Shown: in pieces, positions 1 to 6,069 of the stretch
How positions within the stretch are numbered: position 1 is the stretch's first letter
How the letters are laid out: every line of letters starts with the position of its first letter
From: Ponticaulis sp.
GTDB lineage: Bacteria; Pseudomonadota; Alphaproteobacteria; Caulobacterales; Hyphomonadaceae
NCBI GenBank assembly: GCA_002699325.1
Contig: PABS01000009.1
Span: 1 to 14,379 of the forward strand
Reading direction: 5' to 3'
DNA length: 14,379 nt
Notes under the pieces: generated by a model
What the model was told of the DNA's origin: nothing
Seen by the model: only the letters and a program-made list of their open reading frames with translations
Databases searched by the model: none
Program-made: the position numbers and the translations under genes

Positions 1-183
1 GTATGGCAGACCGAGCTCTTCCATCAGCCAGACAATCCGCTCTGAACGGCGGCCTTCAAGGTGATAGATCGTCACCGGCGGCATTTCCATCGCTGCGGCC
101 TCAGACATGGGCGCAGAGATGGGCTGGGTTGCACATGCCGCTGTGAGCGCCAGCGCTGACGCCACAAATATCTTTTTTATCAT
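1..183 (-). CDS. Glutathione S-transferase family protein with lipoprotein signal (5' part)
   Basis: This is the first 61 codons of a minus-strand gene that runs off the left edge of the window. The reading starts at the ATG complementary to 181-183, behind a GGAGG ribosome binding site. Residues 1-17 form a short lipoprotein-like signal: basic start (MIKK), hydrophobic stretch, then LTAAC with the candidate lipidated Cys17. Residues 38-61 match the first strand and helix of the GST thioredoxin fold (TIYHLEGRRSERIVWLMEEL, then GLPY), with the conserved Ser in RRSERI. GSTs of this type conjugate glutathione in the cytoplasm. A lipid-anchored, exported form is unusual, and glutathione conjugation there is an inference. 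The GST assignment is fairly sure. The lipobox is imperfect (Thr at -3), so a plain Sec signal or a misassigned start is possible. Confidence 0.8.
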   Translation of the reverse strand, partial: MIKKIFVASALALTAACATQPISAPMSEAAAMEMPPVTIYHLEGRRSERIVWLMEELGLPY

Positions 184-198
184 TCCCGCTTCCTCCAT

Positions 199-204
199 AT
201 TATA
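199..204 (-). promoter_or_regulatory. Possible -10 element of the GST gene
   Basis: The minus strand reads TATAAT, a perfect -10 hexamer, about 15 bp upstream of the GST start codon. No good -35 lies 16-18 bp upstream (the hexamer there is GGAACT). A start site from it would give a leader only about 9-12 nt long that barely contains the ribosome binding site. This is a weak call. Confidence 0.25.
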
Positions 205-297
205 TGCTGTAAAGCCTTAGCAGTTCCTGATGTTGTCACAAGCCATAAACCTGACCAGCCGAGTCAAGATGACAAACAGTTGATAGACTGGACAATT

Positions 298-347
298 GCT
301 CGCCTCTGGCGCGAGCTTTGCGAAGCGACCGTTGAAATCACTTCAAC
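298..347. promoter_or_regulatory. Two inverted repeats upstream of the TadG-like gene
   Basis: GCTCGC-N7-GCGAGC (298-316) and GTTGAA-N5-TTCAAC (331-347) are perfect 6-bp inverted repeats in the 182-bp gap between the divergent GST and TadG-like genes. The second ends 18 bp before the likely start codon at 366. They could be operators or leader hairpins. No convincing sigma-70 promoter was found beside them. Confidence 0.3.
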
Positions 348-365
348 TGTTTCACGGTGGCACGA

Positions 366-1586
366 ATGTCCGTCCAGAAATTCACCCGGGATAAATCGGG
401 CAATATCGCAGTCATATTTGCGCTTGTGGCGGCGGCCCTCATGTCCGTTATGGGACTCTCGATTGACTTGCAGCGGAGTGTTTCCGCCGAACAGAGTATT
501 CAGAGCGCGCTTGACGCCTCAACGCTCGCTGGGGTCCGTGCGCTCGGTGATGGCAAACACACCGAGGCCGAGATCAAGGCTTATGTCACAAAGATCTTCG
601 AGACGAACCTGACAAGCGCCAATGCCAACCTAGATTGCCCTGCCCCGGCGATTTCCATCGACGCAAAAGCCGGCACCGTCAAAGCCGACGCCAGCTGCAC
701 ATTGCCGACAACTATTGCCGGGCTGTTTGCCATTGAGAAGGTCACCATTGGTCAGAGCTCAATCTCCGCCCTGAATATGTCTCGCCTCGACCTCGCTATG
801 ATGCTGGATGTGTCGGGATCCATGAAAGGACAAAAACTCAAAGACCTTCAGGAGGCATCCAAATCGGCCATTGATATCCTGATTACGCCGCAAAGCGACG
901 ATCGTGTGCGGATTGCATTCAACACCTATTCCACCGCGGTGAATGTTGGCAGCTATGCAAAAGAGGTCAAAGGATCGGCTTACAATAAAACCAGCCCGAC
1001 GCGTCTTTGTGCGACAGAGCGGGACGGCTCAGCGAAGTTCGATGATGATGCGCCCGCCTACGGAAAATACGTCAATGAAAATCCGCAGTCCTCTGATCAC
1101 AAACCCCTCTGGTGTCCGGCCTCTTCAATTGAACCGCTGACGACTAAAAAGCAGACGCTCAAGGATCAGATCGACACCTTCGTCGCAGACGGTTGGACGG
1201 CAGGTCATCTTGGTATCGCCTGGGCCTGGTATCTGATCGCCCCCGAATGGGACGCGATTTGGCCGAAAGATTCAAAGCCTCTGGCCTATAACGAGCCAAA
1301 GACGCTGAAAGCTGTGATTCTCATGACAGATGGTGAGTTCAACACCGCTTATGAGAAGGGTCAGGGCAGTTCAGTGACACAGTCGGAAAAGCTCTGCAAG
1401 AATATGAAGAAGAACGGAATTATCATCTATTCCGTCGCGTTTCAGGCGCCGAAATCCGGTAAAAAGGTCCTTCAGAACTGCGCCACGTCTTCTGATTATT
1501 TCTTCGATGCCAAGAACGGCACAGACCTGAAAAACGCCTATGCGGAAATCGCCAGCCGTCTCTCAGATCTTCGTCTGACGCAGTGA
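366..1586 (+). CDS. TadG-like Flp pilus-assembly protein with vWA domain
   Basis: A 406-residue protein counted from ATG 366, which has GGTGG five bases upstream; a GTG at 357 in frame lacks a ribosome binding site. The N-terminus has the TadE/TadG pattern: a GNIAVIFAL segment, one membrane helix (about residues 12-33) and a GLSIDLQRSV motif, then a helix rich in small residues. A von Willebrand A domain follows, with the metal-site motif DVSGS at about 148-152 and MTDGE around 322. The C-terminus (FFDAKNGTDLKNAYAEIASRL) is typical of full-length members. The protein should sit in the inner membrane with the vWA domain in the periplasm and act in Flp/Tad pilus assembly or surface adhesion. 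No other tad genes are visible, so it is an orphan member. The MoxR-type ATPase gene follows 92 bp downstream on the same strand. Confidence 0.85.
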   Translation: MSVQKFTRDKSGNIAVIFALVAAALMSVMGLSIDLQRSVSAEQSIQSALDASTLAGVRALGDGKHTEAEIKAYVTKIFETNLTSANANLDCPAPAISIDAKAGTVKADASCTLPTTIAGLFAIEKVTIGQSSISALNMSRLDLAMMLDVSGSMKGQKLKDLQEASKSAIDILITPQSDDRVRIAFNTYSTAVNVGSYAKEVKGSAYNKTSPTRLCATERDGSAKFDDDAPAYGKYVNENPQSSDHKPLWCPASSIEPLTTKKQTLKDQIDTFVADGWTAGHLGIAWAWYLIAPEWDAIWPKDSKPLAYNEPKTLKAVILMTDGEFNTAYEKGQGSSVTQSEKLCKNMKKNGIIIYSVAFQAPKSGKKVLQNCATSSDYFFDAKNGTDLKNAYAEIASRLSDLRLTQ

Positions 1587-1678
1587 CAGGTTTTGATATC
1601 AGACCTTAGCGCTTGCAACATGAACTGCATCCCTTACTCTGCGCATCGAATTGAATTCAGTCTGCAGGAGAGAAATGC

Positions 1679-2536
1679 ATGCGCTTTGAAGGGTCCGAAA
1701 ACTATGTTGCCACAGACGACCTGCGCATTGCGGTAAATGCGGCCATCACACTGGAACGCCCGCTGCTGATCAAGGGTGAGCCAGGCACTGGCAAAACCGT
1801 TCTGGCAATCGAAGTCGCCAAAGCCCTCGGCGTGCCGCTGATCGAATGGCACGTCAAATCGACCACAAAAGCGCATCAGGGTCTTTACGAGTATGACGCT
1901 GTATCGCGTCTGCGCGATGGTCAGATGGGCGATGAGCGCGCCAACGACATTGCCAACTACATCAAGAAGGGCAAGCTCTGGGAAGCGTTTGAAGCGGAAC
2001 AGCGCCCAGTGCTCCTGATCGATGAAATTGACAAGGCGGATATCGAATTCCCGAACGACCTCCTTCAGGAGCTCGATCGCATGGAATTCTATTGCTACGA
2101 ACTTGATAAAACCGTGAAAGCCAAGCAGCGGCCGATCGTCATCATTACATCGAACAATGAGAAAGAGCTCCCGGACGCCTTCCTGCGTCGTTGTTTCTTC
2201 CACTACATCAAGTTCCCGGACGATCAGACCATGCGCGAGATTGTCGAGGTCCACTATCCGGGCATCAAGCAGAAGCTCGTCAAAGATGCGCTTCAGACCT
2301 TCTATTCCATGCGCGATCTGCCGGGTCTGAAGAAAAAACCATCCACATCAGAGCTGATTGACTGGCTGAAGCTCCTCATGAACGAGGATATCGACCTCGA
2401 TACGCTGAAAGAACAGAACCCAGATAAGCTGACGCCACCGCTCCACGGTGCGCTCCTCAAGAATGAAGCAGACGTTCAGCTCTTCGAACGACTTGCCTTT
2501 CTGTCACGTCGGGAACAGCGCGGCCCTCAGGGCTAG
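1679..2536 (+). CDS. MoxR-family AAA+ ATPase
   Basis: A 285-residue AAA+ protein starting at ATG 1679 with AGGAG eight bases upstream. Walker A is GEPGTGKT (33-40), Walker B is VLLIDEIDKA (111-120), sensor 1 is the Asn pair in IITSNN (155-160), and the arginine finger is probably in FLRRC (168-172). The overall pattern is that of the MoxR/CoxD branch (AAA_5). These ATPases are ATP-driven chaperones that usually remodel a vWA-domain partner, often a CoxE-like protein encoded immediately downstream. Here the next gene is convergent and is not a CoxE. The only vWA gene in view is the TadG-like one upstream. Family assignment is strong; the substrate is unknown. Confidence 0.92.
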   Translation: MRFEGSENYVATDDLRIAVNAAITLERPLLIKGEPGTGKTVLAIEVAKALGVPLIEWHVKSTTKAHQGLYEYDAVSRLRDGQMGDERANDIANYIKKGKLWEAFEAEQRPVLLIDEIDKADIEFPNDLLQELDRMEFYCYELDKTVKAKQRPIVIITSNNEKELPDAFLRRCFFHYIKFPDDQTMREIVEVHYPGIKQKLVKDALQTFYSMRDLPGLKKKPSTSELIDWLKLLMNEDIDLDTLKEQNPDKLTPPLHGALLKNEADVQLFERLAFLSRREQRGPQG

Positions 2537-2557
2537 GCTTCCCCCTCTGCAGGACAA

Positions 2558-3076
2558 TCAACAGGCAATGCGAGGCTCATCAAGATCGGGCTTCGCTGCC
2601 AGATGATATCCACGCATCTCGATGAATTCTGCGGTCTGGCGCGCGAGCCGCCGCATCAGCGTGCGTTCCGCGGGTTTCCATTCCCGCGTTTCGAAACTGA
2701 TCCCTGCGAGCGCTCCAATCGGCACATTGTCGTGAACGATCAAAGGCGCGCCAAGATAACTTCGAATGCCCGGCTCGCCTCGTACTAGCCGGTTCGACTC
2801 GAATCGCTCATCGTTCCTGGCGTCTGACACGGCAAGTCCATGAGGCTCATACATAGCGGTCGCACAGAAGGCGACCTCCCGCTCGGTTGAACAGACCGGA
2901 AGTCCTCTCACGGCTTTGAACCACTGCTCCTCCCGACCCACCAACGAAATCACAGCAACGGGCACACCAAGAATATCTCGTACATTGTCGACAAGGTCTT
3001 CAAAATACTGCTCTTGTTCGGTGTTCAGAATGCTGAGCTTCTCCAGCACGCTAAGTCTGTCGATTTCGCTAATCAC
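2558..3076 (-). CDS. GAF-domain protein
   Basis: A GAF sensor domain fills nearly the whole protein (172 residues if started at the GTG at 3076-3074). It begins EIDRLSVLEKLSILNTEQEQYFEDLVD, the usual lead-in of single-GAF proteins, and continues through VPVAVISLVGREEQWFKAVRGL, FCATAM, and SYLGAPLIVHDNVPIGALAGI. No kinase, GGDEF or HTH domain is attached, so output must be through a partner. The reading frame stays open to an ATG at 3229, but that extension uses rare codons (TTA, AGA, AGG), has no ribosome binding site and runs over palindromes and an EcfG-type promoter. The start at 3076 is therefore preferred, though its own ribosome binding site is weak. The gene converges on the MoxR-type gene with a 21-bp gap and diverges from the small membrane protein at 3279. 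Confidence 0.8.
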   Translation of the reverse strand: MISEIDRLSVLEKLSILNTEQEQYFEDLVDNVRDILGVPVAVISLVGREEQWFKAVRGLPVCSTEREVAFCATAMYEPHGLAVSDARNDERFESNRLVRGEPGIRSYLGAPLIVHDNVPIGALAGISFETREWKPAERTLMRRLARQTAEFIEMRGYHLAAKPDLDEPRIAC

Positions 3077-3140
3077 ATCAATTCTCTGTCGTCTGTAGTC
3101 TTCAACCCACCTTTCTAAGGGCCGGGCTGGTAAGAACTGA

Positions 3141-3180
3141 TTAAGATCTCTTAAGGTTATGGGAGGCTGATTTAACCTTA
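3141..3180. promoter_or_regulatory. Overlapping AT-rich palindromes between divergent genes
   Basis: TTAAG-ATCT-CTTAA (3141-3154) overlaps TAAGGTTA-N13-TAACCTTA (3152-3180), the latter with perfect 8-bp arms. Both lie in the gap between the GAF gene and the EcfG-type promoter. TTAA boxes spaced by 6 bp, plus TTAACC, recall CtrA-type sites (canonical TTAA-N7-TTAA), but the spacing is off by one. The region is likely an operator; the binding protein is unknown. Confidence 0.45.
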
Positions 3181-3209
3181 GGGAAACAAAGCTCACGCGT
3201 ATGTTAGCG

Positions 3210-3235
3210 GGAACTCTCTCGCGCAACATGGCGTT
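3210..3235 (+). promoter_or_regulatory. EcfG-type general stress promoter
   Basis: GGAAC (3210-3214), a 17-bp spacer and CGTT (3232-3235) match the alphaproteobacterial EcfG (SigT/RpoE4) consensus GGAAC-N16/17-CGTT. A transcript would start near 3241-3242 and give a leader of about 37 nt before the start at 3279, which carries a good GTGGAGG site. Confidence 0.7.
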
Positions 3236-3278
3236 CTACAGTTCATCGCAATCGAGCGAACAACCTGTGGAGGCTCTC

Positions 3279-3458
3279 ATGGCTGATAACACATCAAACA
3301 GTAACAACGCTTTTATCTACTTCATCGTTGGCGCGCTGGTCGCAATCGTCGTGGCGTTCGGCGTGTATTACTTTTCGGGAATTGGCGGCCCTGCCGATGA
3401 CGGAGCAGATTTCTCGATCTCCGTCACTGAAGATGGGATTGCAGTCGACGGCGACTGA
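3279..3458 (+). CDS. Small single-pass membrane protein, probable stress gene
   Basis: A 59-residue protein with a short polar N-terminus (MADNTSNSNN), one strongly hydrophobic helix (about residues 11-33, AFIYFIVGALVAIVVAFGVY and on) and an acidic tail (ADDGADFSISVTEDGIAVDGD). The likely topology is N-in with the acidic tail in the periplasm. ATG 3279 is chosen because GTGGAGG (3267-3273) precedes it and the EcfG-type promoter would start transcription downstream of the other in-frame start at 3201. The gene forms a complete single-gene unit: promoter, ribosome binding site, ORF and a strong terminator 25 bp after the stop. No function is recognised. The promoter type suggests a role in the general stress response. 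Confidence 0.8.
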   Translation: MADNTSNSNNAFIYFIVGALVAIVVAFGVYYFSGIGGPADDGADFSISVTEDGIAVDGD

Positions 3459-3482
3459 TCCAGTACCCCAATGAAGTCAATG

Positions 3483-3510
3483 AAGGCCACTCAATGCGAG
3501 TGGCCTTTTT
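3483..3510 (+). terminator. Rho-independent terminator
   Basis: AAGGCCACTC (3483-3492), loop AATGC, GAGTGGCCTT (3498-3507) and a T5 tail ending at 3510: a perfect 10-bp stem, 25 bp after the stop of the small membrane protein gene. It also insulates the downstream Pmp3-like gene. Confidence 0.92.
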
Positions 3511-3531
3511 CATGTTTTTCGATAAACATGC

Positions 3532-3561
3532 TTGAACCAGCTCACCTGCCTCATATATATT
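3532..3561 (+). promoter_or_regulatory. Candidate sigma-70-type promoter of the Pmp3-like gene
   Basis: TTGAAC (3532-3537), an 18-bp spacer and TATATT (3556-3561) lie 35 bp before the start at 3596, directly after the preceding terminator. The local AT-richness (TCATATATATTG) supports a promoter. Confidence 0.45.
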
Positions 3562-3595
3562 GTTTATCAATAAGTATTGGATGAAAGGCAATAAA

Positions 3596-3838
3596 ATGCA
3601 CGCCCGCTACAACGACGGTTATGACAGCTACGATTATCGCGAGCGTCGCTATCATCGCGAACCGCGCGATGGGACGGCTTCGAAAATCCTGCTGGTTCTG
3701 CTCGCCATTATCTTTCCGCCGCTGGCCGTTTTCTTCATGTATGGCTTCCGGGGAGAGTTCTGGATCAACCTTCTTCTCCTGATCTTCTTCTATATTCCCG
3801 CTCTGATACATGCAGTTTGGCTCATTGCGCGCCGTTAG
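3596..3838 (+). CDS. Pmp3/YqaE-family (UPF0057) small membrane protein
   Basis: An 80-residue protein. The first 32 residues are polar, rich in Tyr and Arg. Two membrane helices follow: about 34-52 (ILLVLLAIIFPPLAVFFMYG) and 57-77 (FWINLLLLIFFYIPALIHAV). The paired prolines in IIFPPLAVF and the Trp-Ile-Asn...PALIHA pattern are the Pmp3/YqaE signature. Family members are small inner-membrane proteolipids linked to salt and membrane-potential stress; the biochemical role is not settled. ATG 3596 is chosen for the AAAGG seven bases upstream; in-frame starts at 3560 (TTG) and 3581 would add up to 12 residues. The hydrophilic N-terminal extension is longer than in typical members of about 50 residues. 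Confidence 0.87.
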   Translation: MHARYNDGYDSYDYRERRYHREPRDGTASKILLVLLAIIFPPLAVFFMYGFRGEFWINLLLLIFFYIPALIHAVWLIARR

Positions 3839-3948
3839 AACCTGAAATGAAAGCAAAGCTCAGTGCCGCCAAGTGCTGAGCTGGCTTGTGAGATGATCGC
3901 CGACGCACCAAGTCTTGGCTAAACGAGCTAACCCTGCGAAACTGAGCC

Positions 3949-4410
3949 ATGACCGACTCACATCTGGACTGCGCGCCGACTGACGTCGAAGAAGCGCTGG
4001 CTGAAGCCGAAGCCGTCTGCGAAGCGCGCGGCGCGCGGCTCACACGTATCCGTAAAAAAGTGCTCTCACTGATGCTGGAGCATCGTGAACCTGCAAAAGC
4101 CTATGACCTGCTTCAACAGCTTGACGGTGAAGGCGCAGCCAAGCCACCGACCGTTTATCGCGCGCTGGAGTTTCTTTTGGAAATGGGACTGGCGCATAAG
4201 ATCGAAAGCCTCAACGCCTATGTCGCTTGTGGCCACTGGGGCCACCGGCATATGGCAGTCTTTCTGATCTGCGATAACTGCAAGGCGATTTCGGAACTTC
4301 ATGCAGACAAGACGCATGCGGCCCTGGATGAGGAAGTCGCTGGTGCAGGCTTCACGCGGTCCTCAAGCGTGATCGAGGTTCATGGCGAATGCGCAAACTG
4401 CGCGGCCTGA
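3949..4410 (+). CDS. zur: Zur-type Fur-family zinc-responsive repressor
   Basis: A 153-residue Fur-family regulator. A winged helix occupies about residues 25-90, with LTRIRKKVLSLMLEHREPAKAYDLL leading into the recognition segment PPTVYRALEFLLEMGLAHKIES. The C-terminal dimerisation domain carries His96, His99 and His101 in YVACGHWGHRHMAVFLICDNC, and the structural zinc pairs Cys108/Cys111 and Cys148/Cys151 (CANC). The combination of LNAYVACGH, FLICDNC and a short CANC tail points to Zur rather than Fur, Mur or Irr. Zur with bound zinc represses zinc uptake genes. No zinc transporter is adjacent and no clear Zur box was found in the window. The start ATG 3949 has no strong ribosome binding site. 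Confidence 0.85.
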   Translation: MTDSHLDCAPTDVEEALAEAEAVCEARGARLTRIRKKVLSLMLEHREPAKAYDLLQQLDGEGAAKPPTVYRALEFLLEMGLAHKIESLNAYVACGHWGHRHMAVFLICDNCKAISELHADKTHAALDEEVAGAGFTRSSSVIEVHGECANCAA

Positions 4411-4450
4411 CGCACGTCCGAACCTTCGCGGATATTCTCCTATAAATGCA

Positions 4451-4478
4451 TTGCAAACCCGCCCTGCCTTACTAGCAT
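4451..4478 (+). promoter_or_regulatory. Candidate sigma-70-type promoter of the thioesterase gene
   Basis: TTGCAA (4451-4456), a 16-bp spacer and TAGCAT (4473-4478) lie 55 bp before the thioesterase start, in the 122-bp gap after zur. The match is moderate. Confidence 0.35.
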
Positions 4479-4532
4479 GGCACGGAGATCGGGCGTGGAT
4501 AAACGCGCGCGATTCGAGGGAAAGGGACACTC

Positions 4533-5474
4533 ATGATCGAGCTCTATCGCGGCCTCGCAAACACCTGGGAATGCGACGAGATGGGGCACATGAATGTGCG
4601 CTTCTACGTCAATCGTCAGATGGAAGGCCTGCAGATCTTCTCACATGCGATTGGCCTGCCTCAGCTCTTCAAGCCTTACAGCGCCTCCACACTTCTGCCT
4701 GTGGACCAGCACATCCGCTATATGAAGGAAATCCATGCCGGAAAGCCCATCTATATGGTGGGCGGCATACTGGAGGTCGGCGAAGACGAAGCCGTCATCT
4801 ATCAGGAACTCCGCCATACGGTCTCTGATGAGCCTGCCGCCTCCTTCCGCACACGCGTCCGGCATGTCGAGGCCAAGACGCTGAAAGGCTTCCCATGGAG
4901 CGAGGCAACACTCGAACGGTTTGAACGCCTGCGTGTATACGATCCACCCGAGAAAACCGCGCCGCGCTCCATTGATCCGTCTGCACCGCCGCTGCCCGAC
5001 AGCGAAATTAGCTCTAAGATCGCCGAAGAGCTGGGTGTTCGCGTCATTGGTCGTTGCGCTGTCCCGCTTCAGCATTGCGACATTCATGGACGGATGTACC
5101 CGGAATTCTTCATCGGACGCATTTCCGACAGCGTGCCGAATCTGCTCGGTCCCTGGCGCGATGAAGTCACGCGATCAGCCTCGACCGAAGACGCGCCCAA
5201 ACGTACCGGCGGCGCAGTTCTGGAATTCCGTATGGTGTTCCGCCGCTGGCCCCGGGCGGGTGATCTGATTGAAGTTCGCTCCGGCCTTGGCGAGGTCAAA
5301 CCTAAGATCCACAGCCTCGTACACTGGCTGCTCGACCCAGCCACAGGAAAGCCCTGGGTCACCGCACAAGCCTATGCCGTCACTTTTGACCTCAACACGC
5401 GCAAGGTCATTCCGGCCAATCCAGAGCATATGGCACTCTTGCAGAAGCACACGGCGACCGGCCTCAGGGTCTGA
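4533..5474 (+). CDS. Double-hotdog acyl-CoA thioesterase family protein
   Basis: A 313-residue protein with two 4HBT-like hotdog domains in tandem. The first opens NTWECDEMGHMNVRFYV (10-26), the family signature with likely catalytic Asp15 and the Gly-His-Met-Asn turn. The second opens RCAVPLQHCDIHGRMYPEFF (174-193) with Asp183 in the equivalent place. Single hotdog thioesterases are about 130-150 residues and act as dimers, so this is a fused internal dimer. Expected activity is hydrolysis of acyl-CoA (or a similar thioester) in the cytoplasm; substrate length cannot be read from sequence. Start ATG 4533 has GAGGGAAAGGGA upstream. The last 11 bases overlap the convergent DUF779 gene. Confidence 0.85.
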   Translation: MIELYRGLANTWECDEMGHMNVRFYVNRQMEGLQIFSHAIGLPQLFKPYSASTLLPVDQHIRYMKEIHAGKPIYMVGGILEVGEDEAVIYQELRHTVSDEPAASFRTRVRHVEAKTLKGFPWSEATLERFERLRVYDPPEKTAPRSIDPSAPPLPDSEISSKIAEELGVRVIGRCAVPLQHCDIHGRMYPEFFIGRISDSVPNLLGPWRDEVTRSASTEDAPKRTGGAVLEFRMVFRRWPRAGDLIEVRSGLGEVKPKIHSLVHWLLDPATGKPWVTAQAYAVTFDLNTRKVIPANPEHMALLQKHTATGLRV

Positions 5475-5853
5475 GACAAAGCTGGTCGTGGGCCGAAAGT
5501 GAAGCCAGTTCGTCCTCCGAGAACACTCTCGACCGCGTCAGGAAGCGCCGCTCGCGACCATTATCAAGGCTGAACATGCCGCCGCGCCCGGGCACCACAT
5601 CAATAATCAGCTGGGTGTGTTTCCAGGCTTCAAACTGACTCTCAGAGATGTAGACCGGCACGCCATCCACCTGCCCAAGGCAGACATCACGCTCGCCGAC
5701 CCGATACTCATTTGCCGGGTAACACATCGGGCTGGAGCCATCGCAACATCCGCCAGATTGATGGAAGAGTATGTCCGGGTGCTCCCCGCGAATCTCATTG
5801 AGAAATTCGATGGCGGCGGGCGTCGCCGTAACGCGCGCGATCTCGACTGACAT
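5464..5853 (-). CDS. DUF779 family protein (aldehyde dehydrogenase partner)
   Basis: A 129-residue protein matching DUF779. The core is PDILFHQSGGCCDGSSPMCY with Cys36, Cys37 and Cys44, then VGERDVCLGQVDGVPVYISE and QLIIDVVPGRGGMFSLDNG. DUF779 genes are very often found beside ExaC/AcoD-type aldehyde dehydrogenases, as here. Their biochemical role is unknown; the Cys cluster suggests metal or redox chemistry, which is inference. Start ATG at 5853-5851 has a strong CGGAGG site. A GC-rich hairpin with a U-tract ends only 19 bp upstream of the start codon, so expression probably depends on readthrough or on a promoter inside that hairpin. The 3' end overlaps the convergent thioesterase gene by 11 bp. 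Confidence 0.88.
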   Translation of the reverse strand: MSVEIARVTATPAAIEFLNEIRGEHPDILFHQSGGCCDGSSPMCYPANEYRVGERDVCLGQVDGVPVYISESQFEAWKHTQLIIDVVPGRGGMFSLDNGRERRFLTRSRVFSEDELASLSAHDQLCLRP

Positions 5854-5872
5854 AACGGCCTCCGTTGGACAG

Positions 5873-5923
5873 AAAAAATTACCGGCGGGGGGTGGTCTGA
5901 ACCGTGGCGCAATACCCGCCGGT
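5873..5923 (-). terminator. Intrinsic terminator/attenuator in front of DUF779
   Basis: On the minus strand ACCGGCGGG (5923-5915) pairs perfectly with CCCGCCGGT (5889-5881) across a 25-nt loop, followed by AA and six U (5878-5873). The U-tract ends 19 nt before the DUF779 start codon. It can end transcripts from the dehydrogenase gene or attenuate DUF779. Confidence 0.75.
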
Positions 5924-5938
5924 CAAGTCAAGCTCCTG

Positions 5939-6052
5939 CCCTCTGGTGCGCGGCGTGTTCGCGAGTTCAGAGAGACAGAAGCCACAGACCGACGTGCCCC
6001 GTTTTGCCTGATGCTGCGTCAGGGAGGAAACGCAGCAGCACCAGAGGGGCAC
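5939..6052 (-). promoter_or_regulatory. Nested hairpin and competing inverted repeat after the dehydrogenase gene
   Basis: Outer arms GTGCCCC/GGGGCAC (5994-6000 with 6046-6052) enclose TGCTGCGT/ACGCAGCA (6012-6019 with 6030-6037). A separate perfect 11-bp inverted repeat pairs CCCTCTGGTGC (5939-5949) with GCACCAGAGGG (6038-6048), overlapping the outer arm, so the two folds exclude each other. There is no U-tract after the nested hairpin. It may protect the mRNA 3' end or be part of a switch with the terminator downstream. Confidence 0.55.
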
Positions 6053-6069
6053 ATCAGTCAGCTTGGCGA

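Noticed and set aside
1634..2254. 206-codon minus-strand frame opposite the MoxR-type gene
   Set aside because: Antisense to a gene with intact Walker A and B motifs and a good ribosome binding site.
2524..2536. GCCC-TCA-GGGC at the end of the MoxR-type gene as a terminator
   Set aside because: A four-base stem overlapping the stop region and lacking a U-tract.
3551..3856. 101-codon minus-strand frame opposite the Pmp3-like gene
   Set aside because: The plus strand carries the Pmp3/YqaE signature, a ribosome binding site and a promoter; the minus frame is a shadow that looks hydrophobic only because its complement is.
3857..3882. AGCTCAG-N12-CTGAGCT hairpin after the Pmp3-like gene
   Set aside because: There is no U-tract on the plus strand; on the minus strand T-rich sequence follows but no minus-strand gene ends there. 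At most a weak terminator.
4479..4494. TGGCACGGAGATCGGG, with a perfect sigma-54 -24 half
   Set aside because: The required GC at -12 is missing at the fixed 10-bp spacing, so it is not a sigma-54 promoter.
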